A DNA stretch of 64,000 bases from Engraulis encrasicolus (taxonomy: Eukaryota; Chordata; Actinopteri; Clupeiformes; Engraulidae), in assembly GCF_034702125.1 (NCBI RefSeq), contig NC_085868.1, positions 35,215,061-35,279,060 of the forward strand, written 5' to 3'. The position numbers were made by a program, and so were the translations under genes. This document shows positions 14,101-25,047 of the stretch, piece after piece. Under the pieces are notes generated by a model that saw nothing but the letters and a program-made list of their open reading frames with translations, was not told where the DNA came from and did not search any database. Position 1 is the first letter of the stretch; every line of letters starts with the position of its first letter.

Positions 14101-17100
14101 TTGATGGTTATCAGAAGTGGTTGTTCGCAGTTATTTTGTCTAAAGGTTGTACTATCAAGTATTAGGCTGAGAGTGTCAGTACTTCTCTCCGGCCCATTTT
14201 TTGAGTTTTGTGTAAAATGATCATTCATTTGACATTTTTTTCATTCTCTTTTGTGTTTTTTTCATTGCGTACAAACAAATAGATGCTGTGTGAGTCAGGC
14301 AATCTCCGCTGTGTGCTAGGGCCAGCTTCCTCATTAGCAAAATTAGCTGTTTTAGCTTCTCAGTACTGCTCAGCGTTGCGAATGTTAGTGCCTAGTAGTG
14401 AGCGTAGCACACAGCAAACAAACAGATATTAATAACAAAGCATTTGTGATAACAATCACTTTCTGGAAGAAACTGAGTATTATCTGACAGAATTGAAGGG
14501 GTGCCAATACATTTGGCCAGCACTGTACTATTCATTACTATCATATTGTTGCCATCATACTACAGTACTCAATGTCCTAAATGAGTGACAACAGAGATAA
14601 ATGTTGTCAAATAATTGGTATTTTATTTTCATATTGGGGCATTAAAACATGTTTTGAAGAACTTCCAAGATCACAAGCTTAGAGGTAGGCCACTACTTAG
14701 GCCTAAAACAATAAAAAAAAAAAGAAAATGTTGCCTGTTAACACATTGAGTACCGACGACGTAATAATACGTTTTTCACGCCCATGCGTTGTATACCAAC
14801 AACGTAAAAAAACAATGTTTTTGTGTTTTTCGTCATATTTGGAATCTACACCCTTCAATACATAATATTTGTGATTTTGGGAGGTCTGTGACGAATACAA
14901 ATGACAAAAATGGCAGTCAAAAGCTTGTGTCATGATTTGGACATTTTAATTTTAATCACAACACCAGAGCAGCAACCGTAGGTAAAGCAGCCGGTCTATT
15001 AATAATTACAAAAACTTTTGGGTAAAGTAACCCGCATTGACTACGTCGTGTGCCTTGTGTGTACACCATGCTGATCCAGCTCAGCTTTCAGCCCTGTTAG
15101 CCTTATGAATCCACCATAGAGAATTACAACTTGTGATTCTCTATGGTAATGAACTATGATGCTGTCGTCAAGAATCGTGCCAGTTGTGTACTTACGTTTA
15201 TGATCGGCATCCACTCTGTCGCTTTTTATAGTGTCCTTCACGCAATAAACACACAGGAAGATAATAGTCGTGTCTGGCAGCCTGAGTAGGCTAACATCCT
15301 TACCCAGATCCTTGGCTAGATCCTTACAAATGACCCCCAAACTGTGATCGGATCCAATACCCTGGGATTTTGAAGTTTGATCGCCGGCAAGATAAGTTGA
15401 ATTGTAATCCTGTTTATGTTTTCTCCCCCATGAAAATGAATTTTCTAGAGCTTGCCGTCAGGAAGATGCTAGCCTACTAGCTATGTGGCTACGTAAACAC
15501 TGCATCCCATATGGATCAACAGTTGTGGATTAGGCATTGGGTTATTGGATTTTGTTACCGAGCTTGGGTTAAATTACTTTCGGAACTTGTTCCTTGTTCA
15601 TCTTTCTGCATGTTACTGAAGACCACGGCGCTTTCATGTATGCAAAGGCATTCGGCTACAACTTGCATAGCAAACTTTGCTGTGAGCCTGTGAAGCACTG
15701 GACGTAAATGCGCGTTTTGATTGGCCAAGGTAGTCAGACAGGAGGTGTGTCAAGACAGCTGAACAGGACAACACGAAGCTGAGCTTTTGTGCCAGCTATA
15801 ATTTCATATCAATCACAACTGATCCCCTTCTAAAAGCGTGACATTCTGAATCAGTGCTTGGTTCACAAAAACCTTATTATCTCCGTTTCTTGCAGAATTT
15901 TGCAGAATTCGGGAGGTACCCGCATCGGTTTGCTTGGCAATAAAAGCTTGTAGAGACACACGGTTTTCACCCACGACAAGGGCAAAGTCTACACTTTCAA
16001 ACTAGCCATACCATGTTTCAGTGGCACCATCACATAATATTCTGTGACTCTACAAAAAAAATGTCAAAAAAGGGCTTAGAACGCCGGTATTCTACGACAT
16101 AATTCCGTAAACACCGCCGGTATTCAATGTGTTAACCTGCAGATTTCGGGGATTTCGATTAAGGGTGTTCTGATAATTCAAGAACAACTTCCAAAATCCC
16201 AGAATCGAACCAGTAATATGGTTGCTACATGGTAATAACAATGCTATAATGGTAATAACAATAAAAGTCATAATTTCAAGTAGTATCATATTATTGTATC
16301 TTATAATAATGTTGCTACTTATATTGCAGTTTTGATTCTTAATATACAATTATGAACTGATTACACTGAATGAAATGGCCCTTACACCGCATGTCACTGA
16401 ATGACATCTCTTACACTGAAGGACGACCAAATACTTTTCACCTTATTTTTACCTTTTTACAAGCACACAGTTAGCCACCTACATAACACAATGACTTTGA
16501 CCCACAATGTTTACTATGACTATTTATAAAATGCTTGTTTGGATGAGTATATGAGTATAAAAGTATTTTTTTGACATTTCACTGAACGACATCTGTTTTT
16601 GTGGACGCTGTTACCACAAGATAAAAATACGGGATTTTCAACTATTGAAGAACAAGAATCTCCCTTTGCATCATCCCTTAAGGGGTCCCGATGGGTCCTT
16701 TTGATGATTTCACATATTGTTGTGTGACTATCACTTTTTATTATGATTTAAAAGCACCATGTTGATCTTATTACACTGAATGACATCTAAGGAATTGAAA
16801 ATCCGGACAAAAGTCCCCAGATGATTTGAATATCAAAACAAAATAGTAATGAAGTGTGCTTTTAATACAATAACAAGAACACTTCTAGAATTATGCCCAG
16901 AGAGTGAAAAAAGAATTTTGTTCGTCATTTTGCATAATTATTCAAGGATGTATTGGTGATTTTTAAGTTCGGACCTTTAACACTGAATGACATTTTTGCA
17001 CTTTATGAGATTATTTCACACATACATTGACAATTATTTTTCTTTAAATATTACTGAAATGAGAAACCAGAATATGCTGTTTATCAGCATAACATTCAAA

Positions 17101-20100
17101 ATTCATTTATTTACTTTTGTGATAGTTAAATGAGTGCAGAACAAAAAAAAATCATGTCTCGTGTTTGACCCCCCATCAAGATATGGAGCTAGTTTGTGAT
17201 GGCACAGGTGGCAGTCTGTGCACTGAGAAATTATAATGCATTCTGGTCAGAAAATTCTATCCAGAATGCATTGTAATGGTGAAGTTTGCATGCGCAGTGC
17301 GCAACCTGCTGCAGCATGCTCCATCACGAACGCAACCATTGAAACGTTGGATGCTCAAAATGTATTGGTCCCTTATCCTGAGTTAATTTGTTTTATTTCC
17401 CGTTGTTCAATCCTCCAAAAGTTTTACTTAGGGTCATCCACATCCAACAGCCACAGATAGGAGATAAATGCCATCGTGGTTGTTCATTGTTACAAAATGT
17501 AATGTTTTTTTCTTTGTCTAAGTGGAACACATTTTAATGGCATGGCTGGATGAATTCTTGCTAAAATCAAGATTAAACATTTAAGGCCACTGGGGTTGAC
17601 ATTTCAGGACCTTATTTGAATTAAATCATATTTAATCCTTTTTAAGACTTTTTATGGACCCACTATCGCTCTTCTACCCAGCTCAATGCACATCCTATAC
17701 ACAATCCATGCCCTAAAGTACAACATTAAATGTCTGAACTTCACTGGAATACCTTTCTTTCTCAGTACATCTCAGCATCTGCAATTGGTGTGGTCATGAT
17801 GCTGTCCAATGGCGCACAGTTAGCCAAGGCAAAAGAATTGGTAAGTGTCAAAATTATGTCAGAATCAGTGCATAAGCTGTGGGACCAATGGGCTGTGGGA
17901 CCAATGGGCTGTGAGATCAATGGGCTGTGGGACCAATGGGCTGTGGGACCAATGGGCTGTGGGACCAATGGGCTGTGAGATCAATGGGCTGTGGCAGAGC
18001 CATACAGAGAACAGAGTCAGGCGATCTCCGCTGTGTGCTAGGGCCACCTTCCTCATTAGCAAAATTAGCTGTTTTAGCTTCTCAGTACTGCTCAGCGTTG
18101 CGAATGTTAGTGCCTAGTAGTGGGCGTAGCACACAGCAAATGCAATGCGATGCAATGCAGGGAATATGACAAGACTTGCTGTTCGTAGTAATAACTTCAG
18201 ATAAACATCACAGGTGGTAAAACTGTTGTGATTATCACCACAGAGACAGTGGATAGTTTACATATTTGTGGTGATTACCCTGCAGTATAGTTGGTTAGTC
18301 CTTATTTTTGGCTGTTAATGTGGTGGTTCTATGTTGAGTCTATGGGAAGACAGCCGCTTTAGGCACGACCTTATCTCGTTGAAAGGCGGGGCTGCAATTT
18401 AATTCCTGGTCCTCCAATCGCGTAACTCTGTTCTCTGTATTGCTCTGGGCTGTGGGAACATCATCAGGGCCGGATTAATGCACAGGCTAGATATGGCTGC
18501 AGCCTAGGGGCCCCCACCTGCTAAGGGCCTCCCGATTGGTCAGAAGTGAAACATTGTAGAACTATGACAAGGTGCAATTTTGAAAAATTCATCTGTCGTG
18601 TTGAGTATAGTTGGTAGACATGTTATCCTTAATTCCTAGCACATACTTATGACACTGTCTAATTTTGCGAAATTTGCTTTCCGGGGGCCCCCACAGAAAC
18701 CTGTAGCCTAGGGGCCCCAGGCCATCTTAATCCGGCAATGCCCCTCATGCGATACCAAACCACATACACAATCTTGTACAATCTACATTGAACAGGAACT
18801 CTGTGGAAAAAGTGACTGCATGATTGAACAGATAAATCATGTAATTTCAAGAATCCTGCATCACATCCTGTTATGTGTGTATGACATGCACAGCATACAT
18901 TTCAGTGTTGAAATAATCTCTCTCTTTTGACTATTCAGCTGACCCTGGGGAGGCAACAAGGCATCATGGTAGAAAATTATGACAACAACATCAAAGTCAT
19001 TAATGCCTACATATTTGCTCAACTTTTCCTGGCTGCTTTCGAGGTAATCCTCAAATTACATTACATTATCATCATCACTAGCATCATTACAGTTACAATT
19101 TCCTGAATTTCCCCCCATTAAATGAATTTCCTGAATTTCAATAAAGTTACTCTACTCTACTCTAGTTGTGTTGGCACTACAAAGTAAAACAAGTACAAAC
19201 AAGAGTTAATGAGAAGGCACATTAGTACATTACACATTACTGTACATTAGTGATCAGTAGAGCAGAAAGACGTGCTTTTGTTATGTAATAAATGTCACAC
19301 ATGATGTAATGGGCTAATTAAACTTTCTTACCATCATAATGTATCAACAGGTGGTTTTTTACACGCTGAGTCATAACTTGTAATTTCGAGTTCCTAAGAG
19401 CAGTTAGAGTTTACTGTACCAGTGAGAAGGCTGCATGTAACCGAGGTGTCAAAAGTAAAACTTGAAGTAAATTTGTGGTGTAAGTACAGCACTAGCACAT
19501 GTTAACCCATTTTAGGCTGGAGACACATATACGCTGCATTCAGGCTCTTGACATTTGAGGGGCTTTTTTTAATTAAAAATGTGAGTATGTTCAAGCTGAA
19601 TGAACACATTCTAAAACAAAATGAGGCTACTTGCTTTTAAATGCAACTTATTTAATTTCATGTTGTTTGTATGTGCTTTAGAGGCCGAGATATTTAGGAT
19701 TTAAAAGGCAGAGGACACCCTTTTCCAAAAAGGGCTTAGGCTAAAATGGGTTAACATAGCTGTTACACCAGTTATTCCACTGTACCTACTGAGGAAGACA
19801 TAGGTTTGTCACTGGACAAAAGTCACCACAAATTTGATCTAACCATAGCAGAGTCAGCTGATTGTAAGACAGTTACCTTGACTTGTCTTCTACTCACTCA
19901 CTGCAATTACCTGTGTTAGACAGAAACATGTTTTTTTTTTTTTACTTTTGCACCTCTGGCAAGTACAATACCCAGAAATACACTACTACACATTAATATA
20001 TAGATATCATAATGTGTATTATTATATTGCTGGGTATTGTCACCACTTGTCCAAGGTGTCAAAAGTAAAAGCATGTGTGCATAAAAGTAAAAGCATGTTT

Positions 20101-20180
20101 GTTTGTTTGTTTATGACCTCTTTTCCCAGCTCCCTGGACTTATCCTGGCTGTGCTGAATATGTGCCGCCTCAATTATTGA
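11161..20180 (+). CDS. Tetraspanin-like four-transmembrane protein, six exons, complete
   Basis: Exons are 11161-11220, 11751-11819, 11971-12090, 17766-17840, 18939-19043 and 20130-20180. All junctions are phase 0 with GT-AG ends, giving 159 residues from ATG to TGA. Four hydrophobic helices are seen at about residues 14-36, 48-73, 79-100 and 129-154. The stretch SLGIYGAKKEKKWPF after helix 2 resembles the tetraspanin signature (small residues, G-x-x-G-A, then a charged turn), and the end LAVLNMCRL resembles a tetraspanin fourth helix. Members of that family sit in the plasma membrane or endosomes and organise protein complexes. Unlike typical tetraspanins the loop between helices 3 and 4 is only about 27 residues, with no CCG motif and no cysteines. 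The downstream paralogue has the same six exon boundaries, which argues that the short loop is real and not a missed exon. Exon 1 start was chosen because the same position starts the paralogue. Intron 3 (5.7 kb) is full of transposons. Exact family and role are not known to me. Confidence 0.8.
12460..12767. mobile_element. TTA-flanked MITE (PIF/Harbinger-like), copy 1
   Basis: AGGGCCGTACACACAC at the left and TGTGTGTACGGCCCT at the right, flanked by TTA at 12457-12459 and 12768-12770. A 3-bp TWA target fits PIF/Harbinger. The interior is rich in GCGAGTAGGCGAGT words. Lies in intron 3 of the first tetraspanin-like gene. Confidence 0.75.
13363..13714. mobile_element. TTAA-type short element, full copy
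   Basis: TTAAAGGGACACTGTG at the left and CACAGTGTCCCTTTAA at the right form perfect inverted ends that include TTAA. TTAA targets are used by piggyBac and Kolobok; the TTAAAGG ends resemble T2/Kolobok-type MITEs. The interior is closely shared with 59968-60327. Confidence 0.75.
13830..14527 (+). mobile_element. Tc1-like transposon remnant, 3' half
   Basis: The plus strand has NPIENLWRDLK, the conserved Tc1 transposase end motif, then WSKIPTECCRKIIDGYQK in a shifted frame. The right end GGCCAGCACTGTA at 14515-14527 is the family's inverted-repeat end. A 131-bp dispersed repeat (14285-14415) is nested near the 3' end. Confidence 0.7.
14285..14415. mobile_element. 131-bp dispersed repeat, copy 1
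   Basis: Starts GCTGTGTGAGTCAGGC and ends GTAGCACACAGC. The internal words GCTGTGTGCTAG and GTAGCACACAGC are inverted. Nearly identical to 18014-18137. Likely a short non-autonomous DNA element. Confidence 0.5.
14742..16131. mobile_element. TTAA-flanked element, piggyBac-like
   Basis: TTAA at 14738-14741 and 16132-16135. Inverted ends are CACATTGAGTACCG and, reversed from the right, CACATTGAATACCG. The size is 1.39 kb with no intact transposase. TTAA plus a CA(C/T)TTGA-type end fits piggyBac. Confidence 0.65.
16364..16994. repeat. Dispersed ACACTGAATGACAT motif, six occurrences
   Basis: The word CACTGAATGACATCT or close variants occurs near 16364, 16395, 16413, 16579, 16773 and 16980, all on the same strand with irregular spacing. 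Function unknown. The rest of 16136-17760 shows no gene. Confidence 0.55.
17878..17994 (+). repeat. 16-bp minisatellite
   Basis: The unit GGGACCAATGGGCTGT is repeated about seven times, with GAGATCAATGGGCTGT variants at units 3 and 7. The array is cut by the hAT-type element at 17995, and TGTGGGAAC resumes after it. It starts 37 bp after exon 4 of the tetraspanin-like gene. Confidence 0.9.
17995..18447. mobile_element. hAT-type element with 8-bp target duplication
   Basis: CAGAGCCATACAGAGAACAG at the left and TTCTCTGTATTGCTCTG at the right are inverted ends. GGCTGTGG is duplicated at 17987-17994 and 18448-18455. It inserted in the 16-bp minisatellite and contains the 131-bp repeat. Confidence 0.8.
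18014..18137. mobile_element. 131-bp dispersed repeat, copy 2
   Basis: About 95% identical to 14285-14415. It sits inside the hAT-type element at 17995-18447, so it inserted there later or was carried along with it. Confidence 0.5.
18465..18740. mobile_element. hAT-type short element (CAGGGCCGGATTAA family)
   Basis: CAGGGCCGGATTAA at the left and TTAATCCGGCAATG at the right. The interior is about 85% like 49428-49711. The flanks match only partly (AACATCAT, CCCCTCAT). Confidence 0.7.
19506..19750. mobile_element. TTAA-flanked MITE
   Basis: TTAA at 19502-19505 and 19751-19754. Inverted ends are CCCATTTTAGGCT and AGGCTAAAATGGG. Probably piggyBac-like. A diverged right end of the same family (AAATGGGTTAA) is at 12906-12916. 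Confidence 0.7.
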
Positions 20181-20431
20181 ACCAGTTCCTGTATCAATGA
20201 GTTTTCTTGTAACTAAGTGCTCTTGGTGTTGAAGCCATTGGTTTGTTACAAGTTGTTTTTTTTTAAATCATCAGCTAACTTACACACAGTATGTAATTTT
20301 ACCTTCATTCAGTATGCACTTTTGTAGTACTAGTACTGTTTTTAATTAGAAGTTGATAATCTGTTAGCCATAAAAACTGACAGCTGTCTGCCTTTCGGTG
20401 TTGGCCTGTTGGTGCTCATTAGCGTTTTGAT

Positions 20432-20809
20432 TAGGGCTGGGACATTGGGACATTAGTTAATTTCGATTAATTAATCACGCGGTTCGATAAATTAATTAAC
20501 GCGATTTTAAAAATTAATCACAGTATAATGTAGCTACATAGTTCTGGATTAGACCAGTGGAGGGCAGTATTACGCCTGATGGTGAACAGCCTGCTGAAAT
20601 CGAGAAGAGTTCTCTCTTCTTTTAAAAATGAATAATGTGTTCAGATGAAGCTTATTTATTTTTATAAATATATTTATTATTTTCAAATATATTTTTCACT
20701 GTTCTCAAGTCAGATATTTAAATACGATTAAAATGCGATTAATTCAATTAATTAATCTCAAAGCCTATAGATTAATGCAACTAAAAAATGTAATCGCATC
20801 CCAGCCCTA
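20432..20809. mobile_element. hAT-type short element with 8-bp target duplication
   Basis: TAGGGCTGGGAC at the left and ATCCCAGCCCTA at the right. GTTTTGAT is duplicated at 20424-20431 and 20810-20817. The interior is dominated by GATTAATTAATC-type palindromes. Confidence 0.85.
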
Positions 20810-21288
20810 GTTTTGATGTTTGTGAATGAACTGATTCTTTTGAAAGATGTGAAAAACTGGAGCCAAATCACTGCTGGTGAGCCACTCTTTTCCATTTTTT
20901 TTTTGTTTTGTTTTTTGTTTTGTTTGTCTGAACCCCGATAAAGAGCCATGAATCCCATCTCTACTGCTCTTTTAATACCACAGCTCAGAATCATCTCTGA
21001 CCCTAAAACAATAGCAACATACCTCTGCAAGATGGCATGGAACTCACATGTGTTGATGGGTAAACTTTCCCCCATTTTAACCAGGGCAGAAGCAGCCTGA
21101 TCTCCAAGATTTCCGTGCTCCTGGACACGGATGTTAAGGACACGAAATCCGTGTACAGGAGCACGGATTTTGCCAAAATTCGTGCTCCTGGACACGGAAT
21201 TGGTTTCCGTGATGGACACACGGAAGTGCTTTCTATATTCCCACAGCACTGTGTTCACTCTATCATTAGAAAATACATACCAAATGCT

Positions 21289-22102
21289 CAGTGATGGGCA
21301 AGCTACTTGTAAAATGTAGTGAGCTAAGCTATCAGCTACTCAACCATAAAATAAGCTTCACTACACTAAAGCTACCACCATCAGAAATGTAGTGAGCTAA
21401 GCTACAAAAATGTGCGGAAATGTAGTTCACTACACCAGAAGCTACATTGTCCCGACATAATGTCAGCTTGATAAAATAACAGATAGGCCTACTTTCATAA
21501 AAAAACGTTATTGATCTCACTATACTTTATTGATATTTATTATACACAGTAGCCTATGTTTTAAATATCATTATAGGCCACAGGCCTAGGGTGACCCCAA
21601 TATGTCCAAGGGGGACATTGATATGTTTCTGAGGGATAGTATGGGACACTTCCTGGCGTGTGCATCGAAGTTACAAGTATATCCCACTGTCAAGTTTTGG
21701 TGGGTTTTTTGGTTTGGTTTCCCCTCAGTTCTGCTCAAACTTGAAAAGAGCCCGGCTGGGCAAGTAACAACTCAGACCAGAAGGTTCCCCTTTTGTTGTT
21801 TTTTATTAAAGTTCTTTGTTGTTTTGTTGTGGAAGGGGTTCGACTTGATTTCATGCACGTGGGTCTTGGAACCCCTGTGTGACTGCCTAGGTCTGAGGAC
21901 AGTCAACATGTTTTGTTCGAGCAACATTGATTCGGGACAAACTGTAGCTAAGGTGGACGCTACGTCGCTACTTGAGGAAAAAATAGCTTAACTACAGGGA
22001 CGTTACTCGATACATAAAGTAGTGACGCTACGACCAAGCAACAGGGCAATGTAGTTAAACTAGTAGCTTCACTACAATTAGCTAAGCTACTGCCCATCAC
22101 TG
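21289..22102. mobile_element. hAT-type element with 8-bp target duplication
   Basis: CAGTGATGGGCAAGCTAC at the left and CTACTGCCCATCACTG at the right. CAAATGCT is duplicated at 21281-21288 and 22103-22110. Subterminal GTAGTGAGCTAAGCTA words repeat. No intact transposase. Confidence 0.85.
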
Positions 22103-22128
22103 CAAATGCTAATCCTAAACAAAATAAT

Positions 22129-22407
22129 TAGAGATGCACCGGATCCAAGATCCGGTTCCGGATCCGGCAGGATAATAGGGATTTTCACAGGATCCGGATT
22201 CGGTTCCAGGATCCAGGATCCGGTAGCCGAGGCTTTTCAGTCAAAATAGTTTGAGCCAACGTGATAAAAATGGCCCACGTGTGCGAGTAGGCTATGTGTT
22301 TCAACCCTTTCGTAGGATCCGGTATCCGGTTCCGGATCCGGCAGGATCTTAAGCAGTGGATCCGGTATCCGGCAGGATCCTAAAAATCAGGATCCGGTGC
22401 ATCTCTA
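22129..22407. mobile_element. hAT-type MITE (TAGAGATGCACCGGATCC), copy 1
   Basis: TAGAGATGCACCGGATCC and GGATCCGGTGCATCTCTA are perfect inverted ends. AAAATAAT is duplicated at 22121-22128 and 22408-22415. The interior is made of GGATCCGG repeats. Confidence 0.9.
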
Positions 22408-22929
22408 AAAATAATGCTATAGCAATTTAATTTGTGCCCTGACCAAAACATTCCCTAACCTTAACCTGTCATTAAAGACATATTTTTGAGAAATACCTTT
22501 TCCAGTTGGTTGATATGTTATCAAATTCATATAATGAATGAAAGAATACTAGCTGTGCCCAGACCAAAACAATCCCTAACCCTAACCTGTCAGTAAGAAA
22601 TGTTTTTTTGAGAAAAAATATTTGAAATTAGAAAAATCCTGAGAACACACAGACTGTGTGAACATAGAGCTGTGGGAGTATAGAGAGAGCACTTCCGTGT
22701 GTCCATCACGGAAAATAATTCTGTGTCCAGGAGCACCGAATTTTGGCAAAATCTGTGCTCCTGAACAAGGATTTCGTATGCTTAACATCCGTGTCCAGGA
22801 GCATGGAAATTTTGGAGGTCATGTAGAAGGCAGAAACCGCTACACAGAACATGTCACACAGGTCAACTGCACTGACTGCACATTGCCTTTTTTATTGTTT
22901 TATTTTTTTTCCCCCTCATTGACTACCTG

Positions 22930-23012
22930 TGTTATATGGGTTATATTACCTGTCCTCTTTTGAAAGTCGCTTTGGTTATAAAGCGTCTGCCAAATGCAAT
23001 GTAATGTAATGT
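22930..23012 (+). mobile_element. SINE 3' end
   Basis: AGTCGCTTTGGTTATAAAGC followed by GTCTGCCAAATGCAATGTAA is the typical tail of tRNA-derived fish SINEs. The head is missing. Confidence 0.55.
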
Positions 23013-23059
23013 GTCTTTAAATGTCCATGTAGGCATTATCTGACTGTAAGCTATTTGAC

Positions 23060-23104
23060 ACCTGAATTTCCCCTCGGGGATCAATAAAGTTACTCTACTC
23101 TAGA
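23060..23104 (+). mobile_element. LINE 3' tail
   Basis: AATTTCCCCTCGGGGATCAA then TAAAGTTACTCTACTCTAG is the usual fish LINE tail. A truncated similar tail is at 19128-19170. Confidence 0.5.
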
Positions 23105-23904
23105 GCTCTACTCTCAAGTACACAGGTCTGTACAGTTTAAAACTTTCTCACGGTGTCTGCAGTGCACATACTGGCTATTTTGATTAAAATGAATGTAACT
23201 ATTTTTAATTAGGCTAGTTAATAATTATTTTTTTACATCTTAAATTATTCTAAATAAATGTAAATCACCCCACCACAACTGACTCTGTGTCATAATTGAT
23301 TTTTGACACAAACACACCGCCCACAGATTGATGACCTGGTTTGCACGGTATAGCAGACCTACATACTGGTATGCCACAGTGAAATGCAGTTACAGAAATA
23401 GCATACATAGCATTTCAGCAACCAAACAGCGCCACTTCCTGTGGTTTTCCCCCCATTATATTTCCCTGAAAGATGTGATTGCCATCAAGTGAAATGCTGA
23501 GTAACAGTTAAAAAGTGTCAGCGTCCGTTGCTAGAGGAAGGTGAGGCCCATAAACCACAGACTAGCAGAATGTCACACATGGGTTCATAGTTCTCTGCCT
23601 GAAACCATGGCAACAGGCATATAGAGTATGACTTTTCCTCCACACCACCACCCATATTTGTGCAAAGGAAGTTACACGTATACAGTACTTGTAGCTTGGT
23701 GTATGGTAGATTGATGGTAAAAAAAAATCTGAGTTAGTAGTCTGGGGGTAAAAAAATGGGTTTTATTTTATGTTGGCACTCGGCACACATATTCTATATG
23801 TGATCCAATGATGCTGTACAGCACTTAAAAAACATATTACACTGCTGTATGCTGCTCATCTATGATTTGATAACATGAAAGCAAAGATGAAAGGTGCAGG
23901 CCTT

Positions 23905-24030
23905 GGCCATGGGTCAAATGGCCTAGGCAGTGCAGTGAGGTCATTTCCCAATCCTCCCCATCTCTCTTTTCCACTCGCTTCCTGTCACCATTCAACACTC
24001 TCAGGCATACAAGCCCCTTTAAAAATATTA
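23905..24030 (+). mobile_element. Decayed SINE
   Basis: TTCCACTCGCTTCCTGTCA and flanking words match the body of the SINE at 54639. The tRNA-like head is too diverged for promoter boxes. Confidence 0.4.
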
Positions 24031-24249
24031 CAAAATATATACCAAGAATACCAGCCATTACCCTCAAGTACCTGTAGGCGTTTCAGAGTTCCCCGCTTCA
24101 ACCGCAACAGACTTAAACATGCTTGGATTACTCTTACTGCACATCACCAGCACCTGGACAAGTGGTTGTGCACAGGGACCTTACTTTGAGACTTAAACAT
24201 GCTTTTATACATCAATCGATTCTCTTGTTAAATCAGTCAAAAGGCTCTA

Positions 24250-24512
24250 CGTATAGAGTTATCAGTCCATGTAGGTAGGATCTTCAAGTTATGTGGGTTG
24301 TATGTAATGTATGCATGTGTGTCTGTATATAGGCCTGTGTTTTTGTCCTCTGTTTTTGTTTTTTGTCAGCTGTGCAATAGTCTTGTGATGTGATGTTATG
24401 TGTATGTCCTGTCTTAAGCGAGTGTTGCTCAGGGACGCAAAAAGAATTTCAGTGTAAACTGACAATAAACTCTAATTGTATCGTATCGTATCGTATCGTA
24501 TCGTATCGTACA
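24250..24512 (+). mobile_element. LINE-like 3' end with (TCGTA)n tail
   Basis: GAATTTCAGTGTAAACTGAC then AATAAACTCTAATTG is followed by six TCGTA units (24479-24511). The upstream body is not recognisable. Confidence 0.45.
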
Positions 24513-24522
24513 TAAAGGTGCA

Positions 24523-24715
24523 GGATTGCCAGATGTGACAGGTGATTCCAGACAAAAAAAATGCTCAAAAAAACGCCTGAACTGAAGGAAATTCCATTTG
24601 TTTGATTTATGTGACCATAAATATACAGACAACCCCCCAATACCCTTTCTCTTACCCAAAGATGATTATCCTAAAGAGCCTAATTAGGCGGGAAACTGTC
24701 CAATCTGGCAATACT
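24523..24715. mobile_element. Diverged MITE (TTGCCAGAT ends)
   Basis: CAGGATTGCCAGATGTG at the left and CCAATCTGGCAATACTG at the right are inverted; same family as 41993-42179 but more decayed. Confidence 0.55.
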
Positions 24716-25047
24716 GTAAAGGTGGCATGTAACTGTGCACATATAACAGAAAACTGTTTAAGACTATGTACAGATTAAATGAACCAAGTAATGTAATAAT
24801 AACATGCTAAACTAATGTTAATGGGAAGTGACACCCAATACCACTCTGGAAGAACTGGAAATTAGAAAAGCACGTCTTATTGATTGTAAAGAATGTTAAA
24901 CTGTAGGTTCGGTGGTGGGTGGGGATGTCTATGTGATTGTATTTTTATACTGTACTTGAACCAACAGCCTGTAATAAAGTGATTGATTTCTGTCTCATTT
25001 TATAAGCAATGTTTTGTTATTGTTCTTTTTCGTTCAACTCGTTTTGT

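Larger units (their letters stand above)
21101..22818. mobile_element. Element with ~160-bp inverted repeats
   Basis: 21101-21262 and 22655-22818 are inverted copies built from GTGCTCCTGGACACGGA words. Two hAT-type elements (21289-22102 and 22129-22407) lie between them, so the original core was only about 260 bp. Confidence 0.65.

Noticed and set aside
15041..15340. Minus-strand 99-residue frame inside the 14.7-16.1 kb TTAA element
   Set aside because: No piggyBac transposase motifs seen; length is compatible with chance.
20758..21258. Minus-strand 166-residue frame
   Set aside because: It spans the end of a hAT MITE and an inverted-repeat arm; no splice or protein evidence.
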